This document shows, in pieces, positions 38,801-47,422 of a DNA stretch of 64,000 nt. The stretch spans positions 1-64,000 of the forward strand of contig NZ_JAFCKB010000012.1 in NCBI RefSeq assembly GCF_018130615.1, read 5' to 3'. Source of the DNA: Bradyrhizobium manausense (GTDB lineage Bacteria; Pseudomonadota; Alphaproteobacteria; Rhizobiales; Xanthobacteraceae). Each line of letters begins with the position of its first letter. The stretch's first letter is position 1. The notes below the pieces were generated by a model. It saw nothing but the letters and a program-made list of their open reading frames with translations, was not told the origin of the DNA and made no database searches. The translations under genes and the position numbers were made by a program.

Positions 38801-39075
38801 GCATGATGCGCCACGGCTTTCGCGGGGCTGCCGAGATCACCGCGACGCTGGAGCACATGGCCGCCTTTGCGCATCTCGCCGGTGCCGTGCCGCCGCATCT
38901 GTTCGATCTCTATTATGACGCAACCCTCGGCGACGCCGACGTCCGCGCTTTCATGGCCCGCGAAAATCCGGCGGCGCTTGCCGCAATGGAGGCCAGTTTT
39001 GCGCGCCTGCACGAAGCCTCGCTCTGGCGAACGCGCCGCAATTCGATCGCGGCTGCGTTGAAGGAGGCATCATGA
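35827..39075 (+). CDS. cobN: Cobaltochelatase large subunit CobN
   Basis: CobN inserts Co(II) into hydrogenobyrinic acid a,c-diamide, driven by the AAA subunits CobS and CobT. The 1,082-residue protein matches the CobN/BchH family: GGESYWPYGLAALQQLA, YRSYLTAADTRPVDALIAAL, LSNYPGRLHQIAHAVGLDA, the metal and substrate region HMGAHGTLEWLPGKSVALS, VYPFIVNDPGEAAQAKRR, and WGSATMRTAGEE with RVSGLFRDVF. It is somewhat shorter than the P. denitrificans protein. The partner ATPases are not in this window and must be encoded elsewhere. It is coupled to cobW and cobG by overlapping stop and start codons. Confidence 0.95.
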   Translation: MHVVFRESRGLEETATPRDIGQDPADLVVLSFSDSDLAAFAAGWRRGRDSLPSLRLANLAELRHPLSVDTYVERTLTQARGILVRLIGGESYWPYGLAALQQLAKDRGIVLAVLPADGRDDIRLDAYSTLPVSTLRRLKVLCDTGGPVAAQAAIAQLALASGLYAGPVVGEMNVPEMGFYDPARGVIAAPAASEEKPRALVAFYRSYLTAADTRPVDALIAALREKGFDAYGVFVTSLKAAGVGDWLRAHLVEKPPAAIVNATAFSAMGEDGTTPFDVASCPVFQVALSSARREDWADSLRGLSPGDLAMHVVLPEVDGRLFAGVVSFKSAAERDPDLQFSHLAHRPDQERVEAVAARVAAWLRIAETPVAEKRLAIVLSNYPGRLHQIAHAVGLDALASVEALVSDLGDAGFNVEPVGALGDTLLKQNLTWSVADYGAALPRLPQSLQDDLAQAWGTPESDPNCRDGVFHFAAIQSGQSIIAVQPERGDATTRDSDYHDLARTPRHAYVAFYLWLREQGIDAVVHMGAHGTLEWLPGKSVALSSQCWPEALIGDLPVVYPFIVNDPGEAAQAKRRIGAVTIGHLPPPLEQSVVPEGLRRLERLLDEYSTADGLDPARRQRLIAAIRDEARAAGLEDDLGLDASAAPAEAIPRIDRFVCDLKESQFGDGLHVFGRGACGEAERDALRAGLAGLRVAPGPSGSPYRGRQDVLPTGRNLFAVDPRAVPTPSAHAQGIKLAEELLRRHLQDHGDWPKGLIVDLWGSATMRTAGEEFAMALHLAGLSPRWDHASGRVTGYDIIAPAELGRPRIDVTLRVSGLFRDVFAGLAQLFEAATEALASRDDEGDENPYRHRASRVFAPRPGQYGVGLSAIPDAFTPETRHAAGEAWLSASSWAFSADGAIKPDRAGIEQRLASADAFVHLQDLPETDLLLAADYAAHEAGVAAAAAHLGASEPSLYHLDTTRPDEPHARTLTEEIARVVRARAANPAWIAGMMRHGFRGAAEITATLEHMAAFAHLAGAVPPHLFDLYYDATLGDADVRAFMARENPAALAAMEASFARLHEASLWRTRRNSIAAALKEAS

Positions 39076-40232
39076 GCGCGTCCAAGGTCAAGGGCTGGTG
39101 CCCCGGCGCGTTGCGACCGATGCAATCGGGCGACGGGCTCGTGGTTCGCGTGCGTCCGTTCGGAGGCCGGCTCGATGCGGCGCAGGCCGCCGGGCTCGCG
39201 CATCTCGCCGAGCGCCATGGCAATGGTCTGATTGACGTGACCAGCCGCGCCAATTTTCAGATCAGGGGCGTCAGCGAGAGCAGCCACCGGCTGTTGCTTG
39301 ACGGTCTTGCGCAACTGACGTTGCTCGATCCGGATGCCGTCACAGAATCCCGGCGCAACATCCTGGTCACGCCGTTTTGGCGCGATGGCGACGAAACCCA
39401 GGCGCTTGCCGCCGAGCTCGAGGAGGCGCTGGCGGACAGCATGTTCGAGCTGCCCGCGAAGTTCGGCTTCGCCATTGACGACGGCAAGTCACGCGTGCTT
39501 GCCGGCAATTCCGCCGATGTGCGGATCGAGCGCGATGCTACCGGCGGCCTTCTGGTGCGCGCGGACGGGGCCAGGCTCGGCCGCAGCGTCGCGCGCGGCG
39601 AGGCCGTGGCGACCGCCCTTGCTGTCGCTCGCTGGTTCGTCGGGTCCGGCGTCAGGGATGGGCGAGGGCGGATGGCGACGTATCTTGCGGCCGGCGCGGA
39701 ATTGCCGGCGGCCCTGCGCGGCGATGCAGAGCCTGCGCCCATCATGGCCGCCGCGCGTCCCGGTCTTTATCCACAAGGTGCCATGATCGGTGTCGCCTTC
39801 GGACAGATGCCACATGCGACACTCAATCAGCTCTCCGGTTGCGGGCATGCGCTGCGGATGACGCCGTGGCGCATGGTCCTAAGCGAGGGGAAGCGGACGA
39901 TGCCGGCCGCATCCGGCCTGATCACCGAGGCCTTCGATCCCGCGTTGCGCGTCATTGCCTGTAGCGGCGCGCCGCGCTGCCGCGAGGCCCATGCCGATAC
40001 CCGCGCCCTGGCCGCGACACTTGCGCCGAACCTCGGCTCAGCGGCGCGGCTTCACGTCTCGGGCTGTGCCAAGGGGTGCGCCCATTCCGGCGCTGCCGCG
40101 ATCACGCTGGTCGCGACGGCTTCGGGCTTCGATCTCGTGCGCGGCGGATCGACGCGCGACGAGCCCGTCCTGCGCGGCCTGGATCGCGACGACATCGTCA
40201 AGAATCCCTCCATCCTGATGGGAGGGCACTGA
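39072..40232 (+). CDS. cobG: Precorrin-3B synthase
   Basis: CobG is the oxygen-dependent enzyme that hydroxylates precorrin-3A and forms its lactone; its presence marks the aerobic pathway. The 386-residue protein is related to sulphite and nitrite reductases. It starts VKGWCPGALRPMQSGDGLVV, has DVTSRANFQIRGV, and carries four cysteines for the [4Fe-4S] cluster in ACSGAPRCREA and HVSGCAKGCAHSG. The start overlaps the cobN stop (ATGA). Confidence 0.94.
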   Translation: MSASKVKGWCPGALRPMQSGDGLVVRVRPFGGRLDAAQAAGLAHLAERHGNGLIDVTSRANFQIRGVSESSHRLLLDGLAQLTLLDPDAVTESRRNILVTPFWRDGDETQALAAELEEALADSMFELPAKFGFAIDDGKSRVLAGNSADVRIERDATGGLLVRADGARLGRSVARGEAVATALAVARWFVGSGVRDGRGRMATYLAAGAELPAALRGDAEPAPIMAAARPGLYPQGAMIGVAFGQMPHATLNQLSGCGHALRMTPWRMVLSEGKRTMPAASGLITEAFDPALRVIACSGAPRCREAHADTRALAATLAPNLGSAARLHVSGCAKGCAHSGAAAITLVATASGFDLVRGGSTRDEPVLRGLDRDDIVKNPSILMGGH

Positions 40233-40861
40233 TGCCGCACACTTACGAGACCAATGGCGCGAAGATCTATCGCCAATCCTTTGCGACCATCCGCGCCGAG
40301 GCCGATCTGGCGCGTTTCACGCCCGACGAGGAGCCGGTCGTGGTGCGCATGATCCACGCCGCTGGCATGGTCGGTCTCGAAGCGCATATCCGCTTCACAT
40401 CGGGCATGGCGACCGCCGCGCGGGCCGCGCTGCAGAAGGGCGCGCCCATCCTGTGCGACGCCCGCATGGTCTCGGAAGGGATTACGCGCGCGCGGCTGCC
40501 CGCGGCCAATGCCGTGATCTGCACGCTCGGCGACGAGGCCGTTCCCGCGCTGGCGCAATCCATGCACAACACGCGCTCGGCCGCGGCACTGGAATTGTGG
40601 CGGCCGCATCTCAACGGCGCGATCGTTGCAATCGGCAATGCGCCGACCGCGCTGTTTCATCTGCTTAACATGCTGGAGGATCGCGACTGTCCGCGGCCCG
40701 CGGCAATCATCGGCTGTCCCGTCGGCTTTGTCGGTGCCGCCGAATCCAAGGCCGCACTGATGGCCGATCCGCCGACGCCGGCGTTGACGGTCGAAGGCCG
40801 CCTCGGCGGCTCCGCGATCACGGTTGCCGCCGTGAACGCGCTGGCGAGCCGGAGCGAATAG
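40232..40861 (+). CDS. cobH: Precorrin-8X methylmutase
   Basis: CobH moves the C11 methyl group to C12, giving hydrogenobyrinic acid. The 209-residue protein has the family motifs IRAEADLARF, RMIHAAGMVGLEAHIRF (with the active-site His), APILCDARMVSEGI, NTRSAAALELW and IIGCPVGFVGAAESKAAL. The ATG at 40232 overlaps the cobG stop by one base and has a GGAGGG ribosome binding site at 40221-40226; a longer upstream frame is not homologous. Confidence 0.95.
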   Translation: MPHTYETNGAKIYRQSFATIRAEADLARFTPDEEPVVVRMIHAAGMVGLEAHIRFTSGMATAARAALQKGAPILCDARMVSEGITRARLPAANAVICTLGDEAVPALAQSMHNTRSAAALELWRPHLNGAIVAIGNAPTALFHLLNMLEDRDCPRPAAIIGCPVGFVGAAESKAALMADPPTPALTVEGRLGGSAITVAAVNALASRSE

Positions 40862-40863
40862 CC

Positions 40864-41595
40864 ATGGGGCATATCATCTGCTGTGGTCTCGGCCCCGGCG
40901 ATCCTGACCTGATGAGTGTGCGTGCCGATCGCACGGTGCGCGGCGCGAAGCACGTCGCCTTTTTCCGCAAGAAGGGTAGGCCCGGCCAGGCGCGTCGCAT
41001 CGTCGAGGGCATGCTGGCGGCCGACGTCACCGAATACCCCATGGAATATCCGGTTACGACCGAGATTGCGTTCGACAGCGCTGAATACGTCGAGCTGCTG
41101 GCCGGCTTCTACGACGAATGGGCGGAGCGCCTGGCGCGACTGGCGCGCGCTGTCGATGTGGTCGTGCTCTGCGAAGGTGATCCTTACTTTTACGGCTCCT
41201 TCATGCATCTGCACACGCGCTTGCAAGGCCGTGTCGAGATCGAGGTGATCGCGGGAATTCCCGGCATGGTCGGCTGCTGGAATGGCGTCGGCCAGCCGAT
41301 CGCGCTCGGCGACGACGTGACGACGGTGCTGATGGGGACGCTTCCCGAAGCCGAGCTCGAGCGTCGCATGCGCGATTCCGATGCGCTCGTCATCATGAAG
41401 ACCGGCCGCAATCTCGCAAAGGTGCGCCGTGCGCTTGCGTCCGCAGGCAGGCTCGACGATGCCTGGCTGGTCGAGCGCGGCACCATGCCGGGCGAACGCG
41501 TGGCGCGGCTTGCCGAGATCGACGCCGCCGACTGTCCTTACTTTGCGATCGTGCTCGTCCATGGCAAGGGCCGGCTTCCGGACGCCGCCGAATGA
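40864..41595 (+). CDS. cobI: Precorrin-2 C20-methyltransferase
   Basis: CobI methylates precorrin-2 at C20 to give precorrin-3A. The 243-residue tetrapyrrole methylase has the SAM-binding glycine loop CCGLGPGDPDLMSVRADR, then VVVLCEGDPYFYGSFMHLH, IAGIPGMVGCWN and VLMGTLPEAELERRM, typical of CobI/CbiL. It follows cobH with a 2-bp gap and overlaps cobJ by 4 bp (ATGA). Confidence 0.95.
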   Translation: MGHIICCGLGPGDPDLMSVRADRTVRGAKHVAFFRKKGRPGQARRIVEGMLAADVTEYPMEYPVTTEIAFDSAEYVELLAGFYDEWAERLARLARAVDVVVLCEGDPYFYGSFMHLHTRLQGRVEIEVIAGIPGMVGCWNGVGQPIALGDDVTTVLMGTLPEAELERRMRDSDALVIMKTGRNLAKVRRALASAGRLDDAWLVERGTMPGERVARLAEIDAADCPYFAIVLVHGKGRLPDAAE

Positions 41596-42326
41596 CGGGC
41601 ACGCTGACCATCGCGGGCCTCGGCCCCGGCAGTGAGACGCTGGTGACGCCGGAGGTTTCCGCCGCGCTCGCCGCCGCGACCGACGTTCTCGGCTATACGC
41701 CCTATGTCGCGCGCATCCCACTGCGATCGGGACTCACGCTGCATCCTTCGGACAATCGCGAAGAGCTGCAGCGCGCAGCCAAGGCCTTGCGGCTTGCTGC
41801 GGAGGGTGGGCAAGTGGTGGTCGTCTCATCCGGCGATCCCGGGGTCTTCGCGATGGCCTCGGCCGTGTTCGAGGCGCTCGAACAGGCGCCGCAATGGCAG
41901 AACCTGCCGATCCGCGTGCTGCCCGGCATCACCGCGATGCTGGCGGCGGCTGCGCGCGCCGGTGCGCCGCTCGGTCATGATTTCTGCGCGATCAATCTCT
42001 CGGATAATCTCAAGCCCTGGGCGGTGATCGAGAAGCGCTTGCGGCTCGCTGCGGAGGCTGATTTTTCGATTGCGATGTACAATCCGCGCTCGGCAAGCCG
42101 ACCGGAGGGATTTGGCCGCGCGCTCGCGGTGCTGAAAGAAGCGGGCTGCGGTGAGCGCCTGGTGATCCTTGCGCGCGCCGTCAGCGGGCCCGACGAGAAG
42201 ATCGTGACCGTGACGCTGAACGACGCGACGCCCGAGATGGCCGACATGCGCACGCTGGTGATCGTCGGCAACTCGCAGACGCGCCGCGTCGGCCGCTGGG
42301 TTTATGCACCGAGGCAGGTCCGATGA
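41592..42326 (+). CDS. cobJ: Precorrin-3B C17-methyltransferase
   Basis: CobJ methylates C17 and contracts the ring. The 244-residue protein has IAGLGPGSETLVTPEV, VLGYTPYVARI, VVVSSGDPGVFAMASAVFE, VLPGITAMLAAAARAGAPLG, DFCAINLSDNLKPW and SIAMYNPRSASRPEGFGRA, the full CobJ/CbiH pattern. Its last 25 bp overlap the 3' end of cobK on the opposite strand, and the plus-strand operon resumes with cobL about 720 bp downstream. Confidence 0.95.
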   Translation: MTGTLTIAGLGPGSETLVTPEVSAALAAATDVLGYTPYVARIPLRSGLTLHPSDNREELQRAAKALRLAAEGGQVVVVSSGDPGVFAMASAVFEALEQAPQWQNLPIRVLPGITAMLAAAARAGAPLGHDFCAINLSDNLKPWAVIEKRLRLAAEADFSIAMYNPRSASRPEGFGRALAVLKEAGCGERLVILARAVSGPDEKIVTVTLNDATPEMADMRTLVIVGNSQTRRVGRWVYAPRQVR

Positions 42327-43048
42327 CCGAGCCACTGCATCACCTCCGTGACGCTTTCAACCCGCTTTCGCGCGGGCAATTGCGGCCGGGAGATCATGAT
42401 CACGGGCAGGCCGAGCATGCGCGCGGCGTCGATCTTGGCGTGCGCGCCGTCACCGCCGGAATTGCGGGCGACGATCCAATTGATGCCGCGTGTGCGCATC
42501 ATCGCCAACTCGCCATCAAGCGTGAATGGCCCGCGCGACACGATCAATTCGGCTGCGAAAGGCAGGGACGCCTCGGGCGGATCGACGAACCGCAGCGTGT
42601 AGGCGTGCTGCGGTCGCTTCACGAACGGTGCGATGTGCTGGCGGCCGATGGCCAGGAACACGTTGGCCGGCGCTTCCGGCAGTGCGTCGACCGCTGTGTG
42701 GACATCGGTCACTTCGATCCAGTTGTCGCCGGGCACCTCGGCCCAGGGCGCGCGCTCGAGCGCAATCAGTGGCGTCGCAGTTTCCGCGCAGGCTTCGACC
42801 GCGTTGCGGCTCATCTCGGCCGCGAAGGGATGCGTCGCGTCGATCACATGCGTGATGCCTTCGCGCCTGATGGTATCAGCAAGCCCGCTCGCGCCACCAA
42901 AGCCGCCGATGCGGGTCGGCAGCGGCTGATCGGCGGGCGCGCGCGTGCGGCCGCCATAGGAATAGACGGCATCGATCCCTGCGCGCGCGATCTCCGCGGC
43001 GAGCAGGCTCGCATCGGCAATTCCGCCCAGAATAAGGGCGCGCATCAT
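42302..43048 (-). CDS. cobK: Precorrin-6A reductase (antisense inside the cob operon)
   Basis: CobK reduces precorrin-6A with NADPH. The 248-residue protein starts MMRALILGGIADASLLA and contains SYGGRTRAP, RIGGFGGASGL, VIDATHPFAAEMSRNA, FLAIGRQHIAPF and IVARNSGGDGAHAKIDAA. It is the only pathway gene here on the opposite strand within the main operon. Its 3' end overlaps cobJ by 25 bp and its start codons overlap the cobL start by two bases. It therefore needs its own promoter inside cobL, or antisense-coupled expression. The start is ATG at 43048 or 43045; an in-frame extension to 43084 would overlap cobL further. Confidence 0.94.
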   Translation of the reverse strand: MMRALILGGIADASLLAAEIARAGIDAVYSYGGRTRAPADQPLPTRIGGFGGASGLADTIRREGITHVIDATHPFAAEMSRNAVEACAETATPLIALERAPWAEVPGDNWIEVTDVHTAVDALPEAPANVFLAIGRQHIAPFVKRPQHAYTLRFVDPPEASLPFAAELIVSRGPFTLDGELAMMRTRGINWIVARNSGGDGAHAKIDAARMLGLPVIMISRPQLPARKRVESVTEVMQWLGHRTCLGA

Positions 43049-44240
43049 GGCTGATTCCTTGGCTGATCCCTGGCTGACCATCATCGGTATCGGCGAAGAT
43101 GGCCTTGCGGGGCTGTCCGACGCAAGCCGAAAGGCGCTTGGTCGCGCGGAAACCGTGTTCGGGGGGGAGCGTCACCTTGCGCTCGCGGACGTGGGAAGCC
43201 GCGGTCGTGCGTGGCCGGTGCCTTTCGATGCGAGTGTCGTGCTGGGCTGCCGCGGCCGGCCGACGGTGGTGCTGGCCTCCGGCGATCCATTCTGGCACGG
43301 CGCCGGCGCGGGCCTTACCGAGAAGCTCGGTGGCGACGAGTGGATCGCGCATCCGGGACCCTCGACCTTCTCGCTCGCGGCGGCGCGGTTGGGCTGGCGG
43401 CTCGAATCCATTGCCTGCCTCGGGCTTCATGCCGCGCCATTCGAGCGTCTCGTCCAGCATCTCGCGCCAAGCGCGCGGATCGTTTGTCTCGTCCGCGACG
43501 GCAAGGCCGCCGGCGATCTTGCGAAATGGCTGAGCGAGCGTGGATGGGGCGCGTCGGCGTTCTGGACACTCAACGCGCTTGGTGGACCGCGGGAAGACAT
43601 CGCGAAACATCGCGCCGACAGCTTTGGGCGCGATCTCGCTTGTCGCCTGGTCGCGGTCGCTGTCGAGGCAAGGGGTGGGCGGGGCCTTCCCCGCAGCTCG
43701 GGACTCTCGGACGATCTCTTCGTTCATGACGGCCAGATCACCAAGCGGCCGGTGCGCGCTTTGGCTCTCTCCGCGCTGGCGCCGCGCCCCGGCGAGCGGC
43801 TGTGGGATATCGGCGCCGGCTCGGGCTCGATCTCGGTGGAGTGGGCGCTGTGCGGCGGGACGGCGACCGCGATTGAAGCGCGCGAGGACCGCGCCGCGAA
43901 CATCCGGAACAATGCGGCTACGTTTGGGCTGGCGCATAGGATCACTGTCGTCTCGGGGATGGCACCCGAAGCTCTCGCCGCACTGGACCCGCCAGATGCT
44001 GTCTTCATTGGTGGTGGTCTCGATCGCACGATGTTCGACGCGGTGTGGTCGCGGCTCACGCCGGGTGCGCGATTGGTCGCGCATTCGGTGACGCTGGAGA
44101 CGGAAGCGCTGCTTGGCGAACTGCACGGGCAGCATGGCGGCGAATTGATGCGGGTCGAGATCGCGCATTGCGCTCCGCTCGGCCGTTACCGTTCGTGGGA
44201 GGCAGCGCGGCCGGTGGTGCAGTGGAGTGCGGTCCGATGA
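43047..44240 (+). CDS. cobL: Precorrin-6Y C5,15-methyltransferase (decarboxylating)
   Basis: CobL is a fusion of CbiE-like and CbiT-like domains that methylates C5 and C15 and decarboxylates the C12 side chain. In this 397-residue protein the N-terminal part (about 1-205) has IIGIGEDGLAGLSD, VLASGDPFWHGAG and HPGPSTFSLAAARLGW. The C-terminal part (about 225-397) is a Rossmann-type SAM methyltransferase with LWDIGAGSGSISVEWA and AVFIGGGLD. The ATG at 43047 lies head to head with cobK. Confidence 0.94.
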   Translation: MADSLADPWLTIIGIGEDGLAGLSDASRKALGRAETVFGGERHLALADVGSRGRAWPVPFDASVVLGCRGRPTVVLASGDPFWHGAGAGLTEKLGGDEWIAHPGPSTFSLAAARLGWRLESIACLGLHAAPFERLVQHLAPSARIVCLVRDGKAAGDLAKWLSERGWGASAFWTLNALGGPREDIAKHRADSFGRDLACRLVAVAVEARGGRGLPRSSGLSDDLFVHDGQITKRPVRALALSALAPRPGERLWDIGAGSGSISVEWALCGGTATAIEAREDRAANIRNNAATFGLAHRITVVSGMAPEALAALDPPDAVFIGGGLDRTMFDAVWSRLTPGARLVAHSVTLETEALLGELHGQHGGELMRVEIAHCAPLGRYRSWEAARPVVQWSAVR

Positions 44241-44605
44241 AGGTCGCGGGGCTCGGGTTCAGGCAGGATGTCACGCTGGCCTCATTGCGAGAGGCGCTGC
44301 TGGTAGCCGGCGGCCCTGAAGGCCTTGCGGCGCTGGCGACCGTCAGCGACAAGGCCGACGCGGAGGCGTTGAAATTGCTCGCGCGCGAATGCGGTTTGCC
44401 GATCAAGGCGGTTCCGGCAGATGTGCTTGCGAGCGTCGACACGGCGACGCAGTCGAAATTCGTCGCCGAAAAATTCGGCACGGGATCCGTCGCCGAAGCT
44501 GCAGCGCTCGCGGTCGCCGGCCCGCGCGCGCGGCTGATCATGACGCGGGTGGTCTCGCAGGATCGCTCCGCGACCGCGGCGATCGCCGAAGGAGATGGCG
44601 CATGA
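44237..44605 (+). CDS. cobE: Cobalamin biosynthesis protein CobE (CbiG C-terminal-like)
   Basis: This 122-residue protein begins [21 protein letters not shown], has [30 protein letters not shown] and [16 protein letters not shown]. The length and pattern match CobE and the C-terminal domain of CbiG. CobE is needed for cobalamin synthesis in P. denitrificans but its exact step is uncertain. It overlaps cobL (ATGA) and cobM (ATGA). Confidence 0.9.
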   Translation: MKVAGLGFRQDVTLASLREALLVAGGPEGLAALATVSDKADAEALKLLARECGLPIKAVPADVLASVDTATQSKFVAEKFGTGSVAEAAALAVAGPRARLIMTRVVSQDRSATAAIAEGDGA

Positions 44606-45384
44606 CCGTGCATTTCATCGGCGCCGGGCCCGGCGCGCCTGACTTGCTGACGCTGCGTGGCCGCGATCTGATCGCGGCGTGCCCGGTTTGCCTCTATGCC
44701 GGCTCGCTCGTGTCCGAAGGCGTGCTCGCGCATTGCCCGCCCGGCGCGCGCATCGTCAACACGGCTCCGCTGTCGCTCGATGGGATCATCGCGGAGATTG
44801 CTGCTGCGCATGCCGAAGGCATGGATGTGGCGCGGCTGCATTCCGGCGACCTCTCGATCTGGTCGGCGATGGGAGAGCAGCTTCGCCGTCTGCGCGCGCT
44901 CGGCATTCCCTTCACCGTCACGCCCGGCGTGCCGTCGTTCTCGGCCGCCGCGGCCGCGTTGGAAGCTGAACTGACACTGCCGGGTCTTGCGCAGTCGGTG
45001 GTGTTGACGCGTACGCCAGGGCGCGCCAGCGCGATGCCCGAGGGCGAGAAGCTTGCCGCATTCGCCGCGACGGGCGCCGTGCTCGCCATTCACCTGTCGA
45101 TCCATCTGCTCGACAAGGTCATCGCCGAGCTGGCGCCGCATTATGGCGAAAACTGCCCGGCCGCGATCGTCTGGCGCGCGAGCTGGCCCGACCAGCGCAT
45201 CGTCCGCGCGACGCTGGCAACGCTCGATGCCGCCATCGGCAGCGAGATGGAACGCACTGCGCTGATCCTGGTCGGCAAGACGCTTGGGGCTGCGGATTTT
45301 GATGAGAGCCGCCTCTATGCGGCCGACTATGATCGCCGCTATCGGCCGGTGGGCGCCGAGCCGCGCTTTCCGGAGGCTTCGTGA
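44602..45384 (+). CDS. cobM: Precorrin-4 C11-methyltransferase
   Basis: This 260-residue tetrapyrrole methylase contains [84 protein letters not shown] and [13 protein letters not shown]. These are the CobM/CbiF signatures. It methylates C11 of precorrin-4. It overlaps cobE by 4 bp, and its stop overlaps the cobB start. Confidence 0.95.
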   Translation: MTVHFIGAGPGAPDLLTLRGRDLIAACPVCLYAGSLVSEGVLAHCPPGARIVNTAPLSLDGIIAEIAAAHAEGMDVARLHSGDLSIWSAMGEQLRRLRALGIPFTVTPGVPSFSAAAAALEAELTLPGLAQSVVLTRTPGRASAMPEGEKLAAFAATGAVLAIHLSIHLLDKVIAELAPHYGENCPAAIVWRASWPDQRIVRATLATLDAAIGSEMERTALILVGKTLGAADFDESRLYAADYDRRYRPVGAEPRFPEAS

Positions 45385-46694
45385 TGCCGGCAGGCCTCGT
45401 CATCTCCGCGCCTGCCTCCGGCGTCGGCAAGACCACGCTGACGCTGGCGCTCGCGCGCGCCTGGCGAGATCGCGGATTGAACGTGCAGTGCTTCAAGAGC
45501 GGCCCAGACTATATCGATCCCGCTTTCCATGCCGCCGCCACGGGCCGTGCTTCCGTCAACGTCGACAGCTGGGCGATGGACCGCGCCACCATCGAACATC
45601 TGGTCAGCCGGGGCACGAATGCCGACATCGTTCTCGCTGAGGGCTCGATGGGCCTGTTCGATGGCGTCGCCGCGCGCGGCGTTTCCGGCACTGGTGCCAC
45701 CGCCGACATCGCGGAGATGCTGGGCTGGCCGGTGGTGCTGGTGATCGACCCCTCCGGGCAGGCGCAGACCGCTGCGGCGATTGCCGCGGGCCTTCGCGAC
45801 TATCGGCCCGGCGTGCGCCTTGCCGGTGTCGTGCTCAACCGCGTCGCCAGCCTGCGCCATGAAGATCTCGTGCGGCGTGCGCTGCACGACATTGGCATTC
45901 CTGTGTTTGGCGCGCTGCCGCGCCATGCCGAGATCAGCCTGCCGAAGCGACATCTCGGCCTGGTGCAGGCCGAGGAGCAGGCGGAGATCGGCAAGCTGAT
46001 TGACGAGGCCGCGCGCTTTGTCGTCGAGCACGTCGATCTCGATGCGGTGCTGCGCGCGGCGGCTGTCTGGTCACCGCAAGCAGCAGCGAATGGCCTCAAC
46101 GTGACGCCGCCCGGCCAGCGCATCGCGCTCGCCCGGGACGCTGCATTCTCCTTCGTCTATCCGCATATGCTGGAAGCCTGGCGCGCGGCGGGCGCGGAGA
46201 TCTCGACATTCTCGCCGCTCGCCGACGAAGCGCCGGATGCGAGCGCCGATGTGTGCTGGCTGCCCGGCGGCTACCCAGAGCTCCACGCCGGCAAGATCGC
46301 GGCGAGTGCACGTTTTTGCAGCGGTCTGCGCGCCTTTGCTGAGACGCGGCCCGTGCACGGCGAATGCGGAGGGTATATGGTGCTGGGAACTGCGTTGACC
46401 GACGCTGACGGCGTCCGTCATGAAATGGCGGGCCTGCTCGGATTGGAGACGAGCTTTGCCAAGCGCCGCATGCATCTGGGCTATCGCCTGGCCGCGCTCG
46501 CTGCCCCCATGCCGGGGCATCAGGCCGGCGCGCGGCTGCGCGGGCATGAATTCCATTACTCGACGATCGTCGCACAACCCGATACGCCGCTGGCGGTCGT
46601 GCATGACGCCACCGGCGCGGTCATCGCCGAGACCGGCTCGCGCCGCGGGCAGGCCACCGGCACATTCTTTCATCTGATCGCGGAGGACCGGTGA
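45384..46694 (+). CDS. cobB: Hydrogenobyrinic acid a,c-diamide synthase
   Basis: CobB amidates the a and c side chains with glutamine and ATP. The 436-residue protein has an N-terminal P-loop domain (GLVISAPASGVGKTTLTLAL, FKSGPDYIDPAFH, LAEGSMGLFDG) and a C-terminal glutamine amidotransferase domain with CWLPGGYPELH and the nucleophile in HGECGGYMVLG. The ATG at 45384 shares its A with the cobM stop; a GTG one codon upstream is an alternative. It overlaps cobA by 4 bp. Confidence 0.95.
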   Translation: MPAGLVISAPASGVGKTTLTLALARAWRDRGLNVQCFKSGPDYIDPAFHAAATGRASVNVDSWAMDRATIEHLVSRGTNADIVLAEGSMGLFDGVAARGVSGTGATADIAEMLGWPVVLVIDPSGQAQTAAAIAAGLRDYRPGVRLAGVVLNRVASLRHEDLVRRALHDIGIPVFGALPRHAEISLPKRHLGLVQAEEQAEIGKLIDEAARFVVEHVDLDAVLRAAAVWSPQAAANGLNVTPPGQRIALARDAAFSFVYPHMLEAWRAAGAEISTFSPLADEAPDASADVCWLPGGYPELHAGKIAASARFCSGLRAFAETRPVHGECGGYMVLGTALTDADGVRHEMAGLLGLETSFAKRRMHLGYRLAALAAPMPGHQAGARLRGHEFHYSTIVAQPDTPLAVVHDATGAVIAETGSRRGQATGTFFHLIAEDR

Positions 46695-47422
46695 GCGGTT
46701 TTGTGTCCTTTATCTCCGCCGGACCCGGCGATCCTGAGTTGCTCACGCTCAAGGGCGCCGCGCGGCTGCGCGAGGCTGATGTGGTGCTTTACGACGATCT
46801 CGCTTCGGGCGCGATCCTCGATCTCGCACGGCCCGGCGCGAACCTCGTCGCAGTCGGGAAGCGGGCAGGGCGGCCGTCGACGAAACAGCACCACGTCAAC
46901 CGCCTCCTGGTCGACTATGCCGCAACGGGGGCGCGGGTCGTGCGGCTGAAGTCGGGCGACGCCGGCATTTTTGGTCGGCTCGAGGAGGAGCTCGAGACGT
47001 TGCGGGAGGCCGGCATCGGCTACGAGATCGTTCCCGGCGTCACCTCGGCTTGCGTTGCCGCCGCGCGGGCCGGCATTCCCCTGACGCGTCGCCACACCTC
47101 TCGCCGGGTGCAGTTCGTCACCGGCGCCGATGTCACCGGCGAGCTGCCGCTGAATTTGAACTGGACGGCGCTCGCCGATCCGGATGCGACGACAGTGGTC
47201 TATATGGGCCGGCGCACCTTTCCGGCGCTGGTCGCAAAGCTCATCGAGCACGGCCTTGCGCCGAACACTCCGGCGTTATTTGCGGAATCCCTCGGCCGTT
47301 CCGACGAGCGGCTGATGCGCACCACCATTGCCGAGCTGGCCGAGCAGCTTGCCCGCGGTGGCGCGGCTTCCACGGCGGCCGTCATCATGTTCGGGGCGCT
47401 GGCGGAGGGCGGGTCGTCATGA
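46691..47422 (+). CDS. cobA: Uroporphyrinogen-III C-methyltransferase
   Basis: CobA makes precorrin-2 from uroporphyrinogen III and so commits the precursor to corrinoid synthesis. The 243-residue protein has FISAGPGDPELLTLKGA, VVLYDDLAS, VGKRAGRPSTKQHHVN, VVRLKSGDAGIFGRLEEEL, IVPGVTSACVAAARAGIPLT and TVVYMGRR. It starts with GTG at 46691, overlapping the cobB stop (GTGA), and its own stop overlaps cobF (ATGA). Confidence 0.95.
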   Translation: MSGFVSFISAGPGDPELLTLKGAARLREADVVLYDDLASGAILDLARPGANLVAVGKRAGRPSTKQHHVNRLLVDYAATGARVVRLKSGDAGIFGRLEEELETLREAGIGYEIVPGVTSACVAAARAGIPLTRRHTSRRVQFVTGADVTGELPLNLNWTALADPDATTVVYMGRRTFPALVAKLIEHGLAPNTPALFAESLGRSDERLMRTTIAELAEQLARGGAASTAAVIMFGALAEGGSS

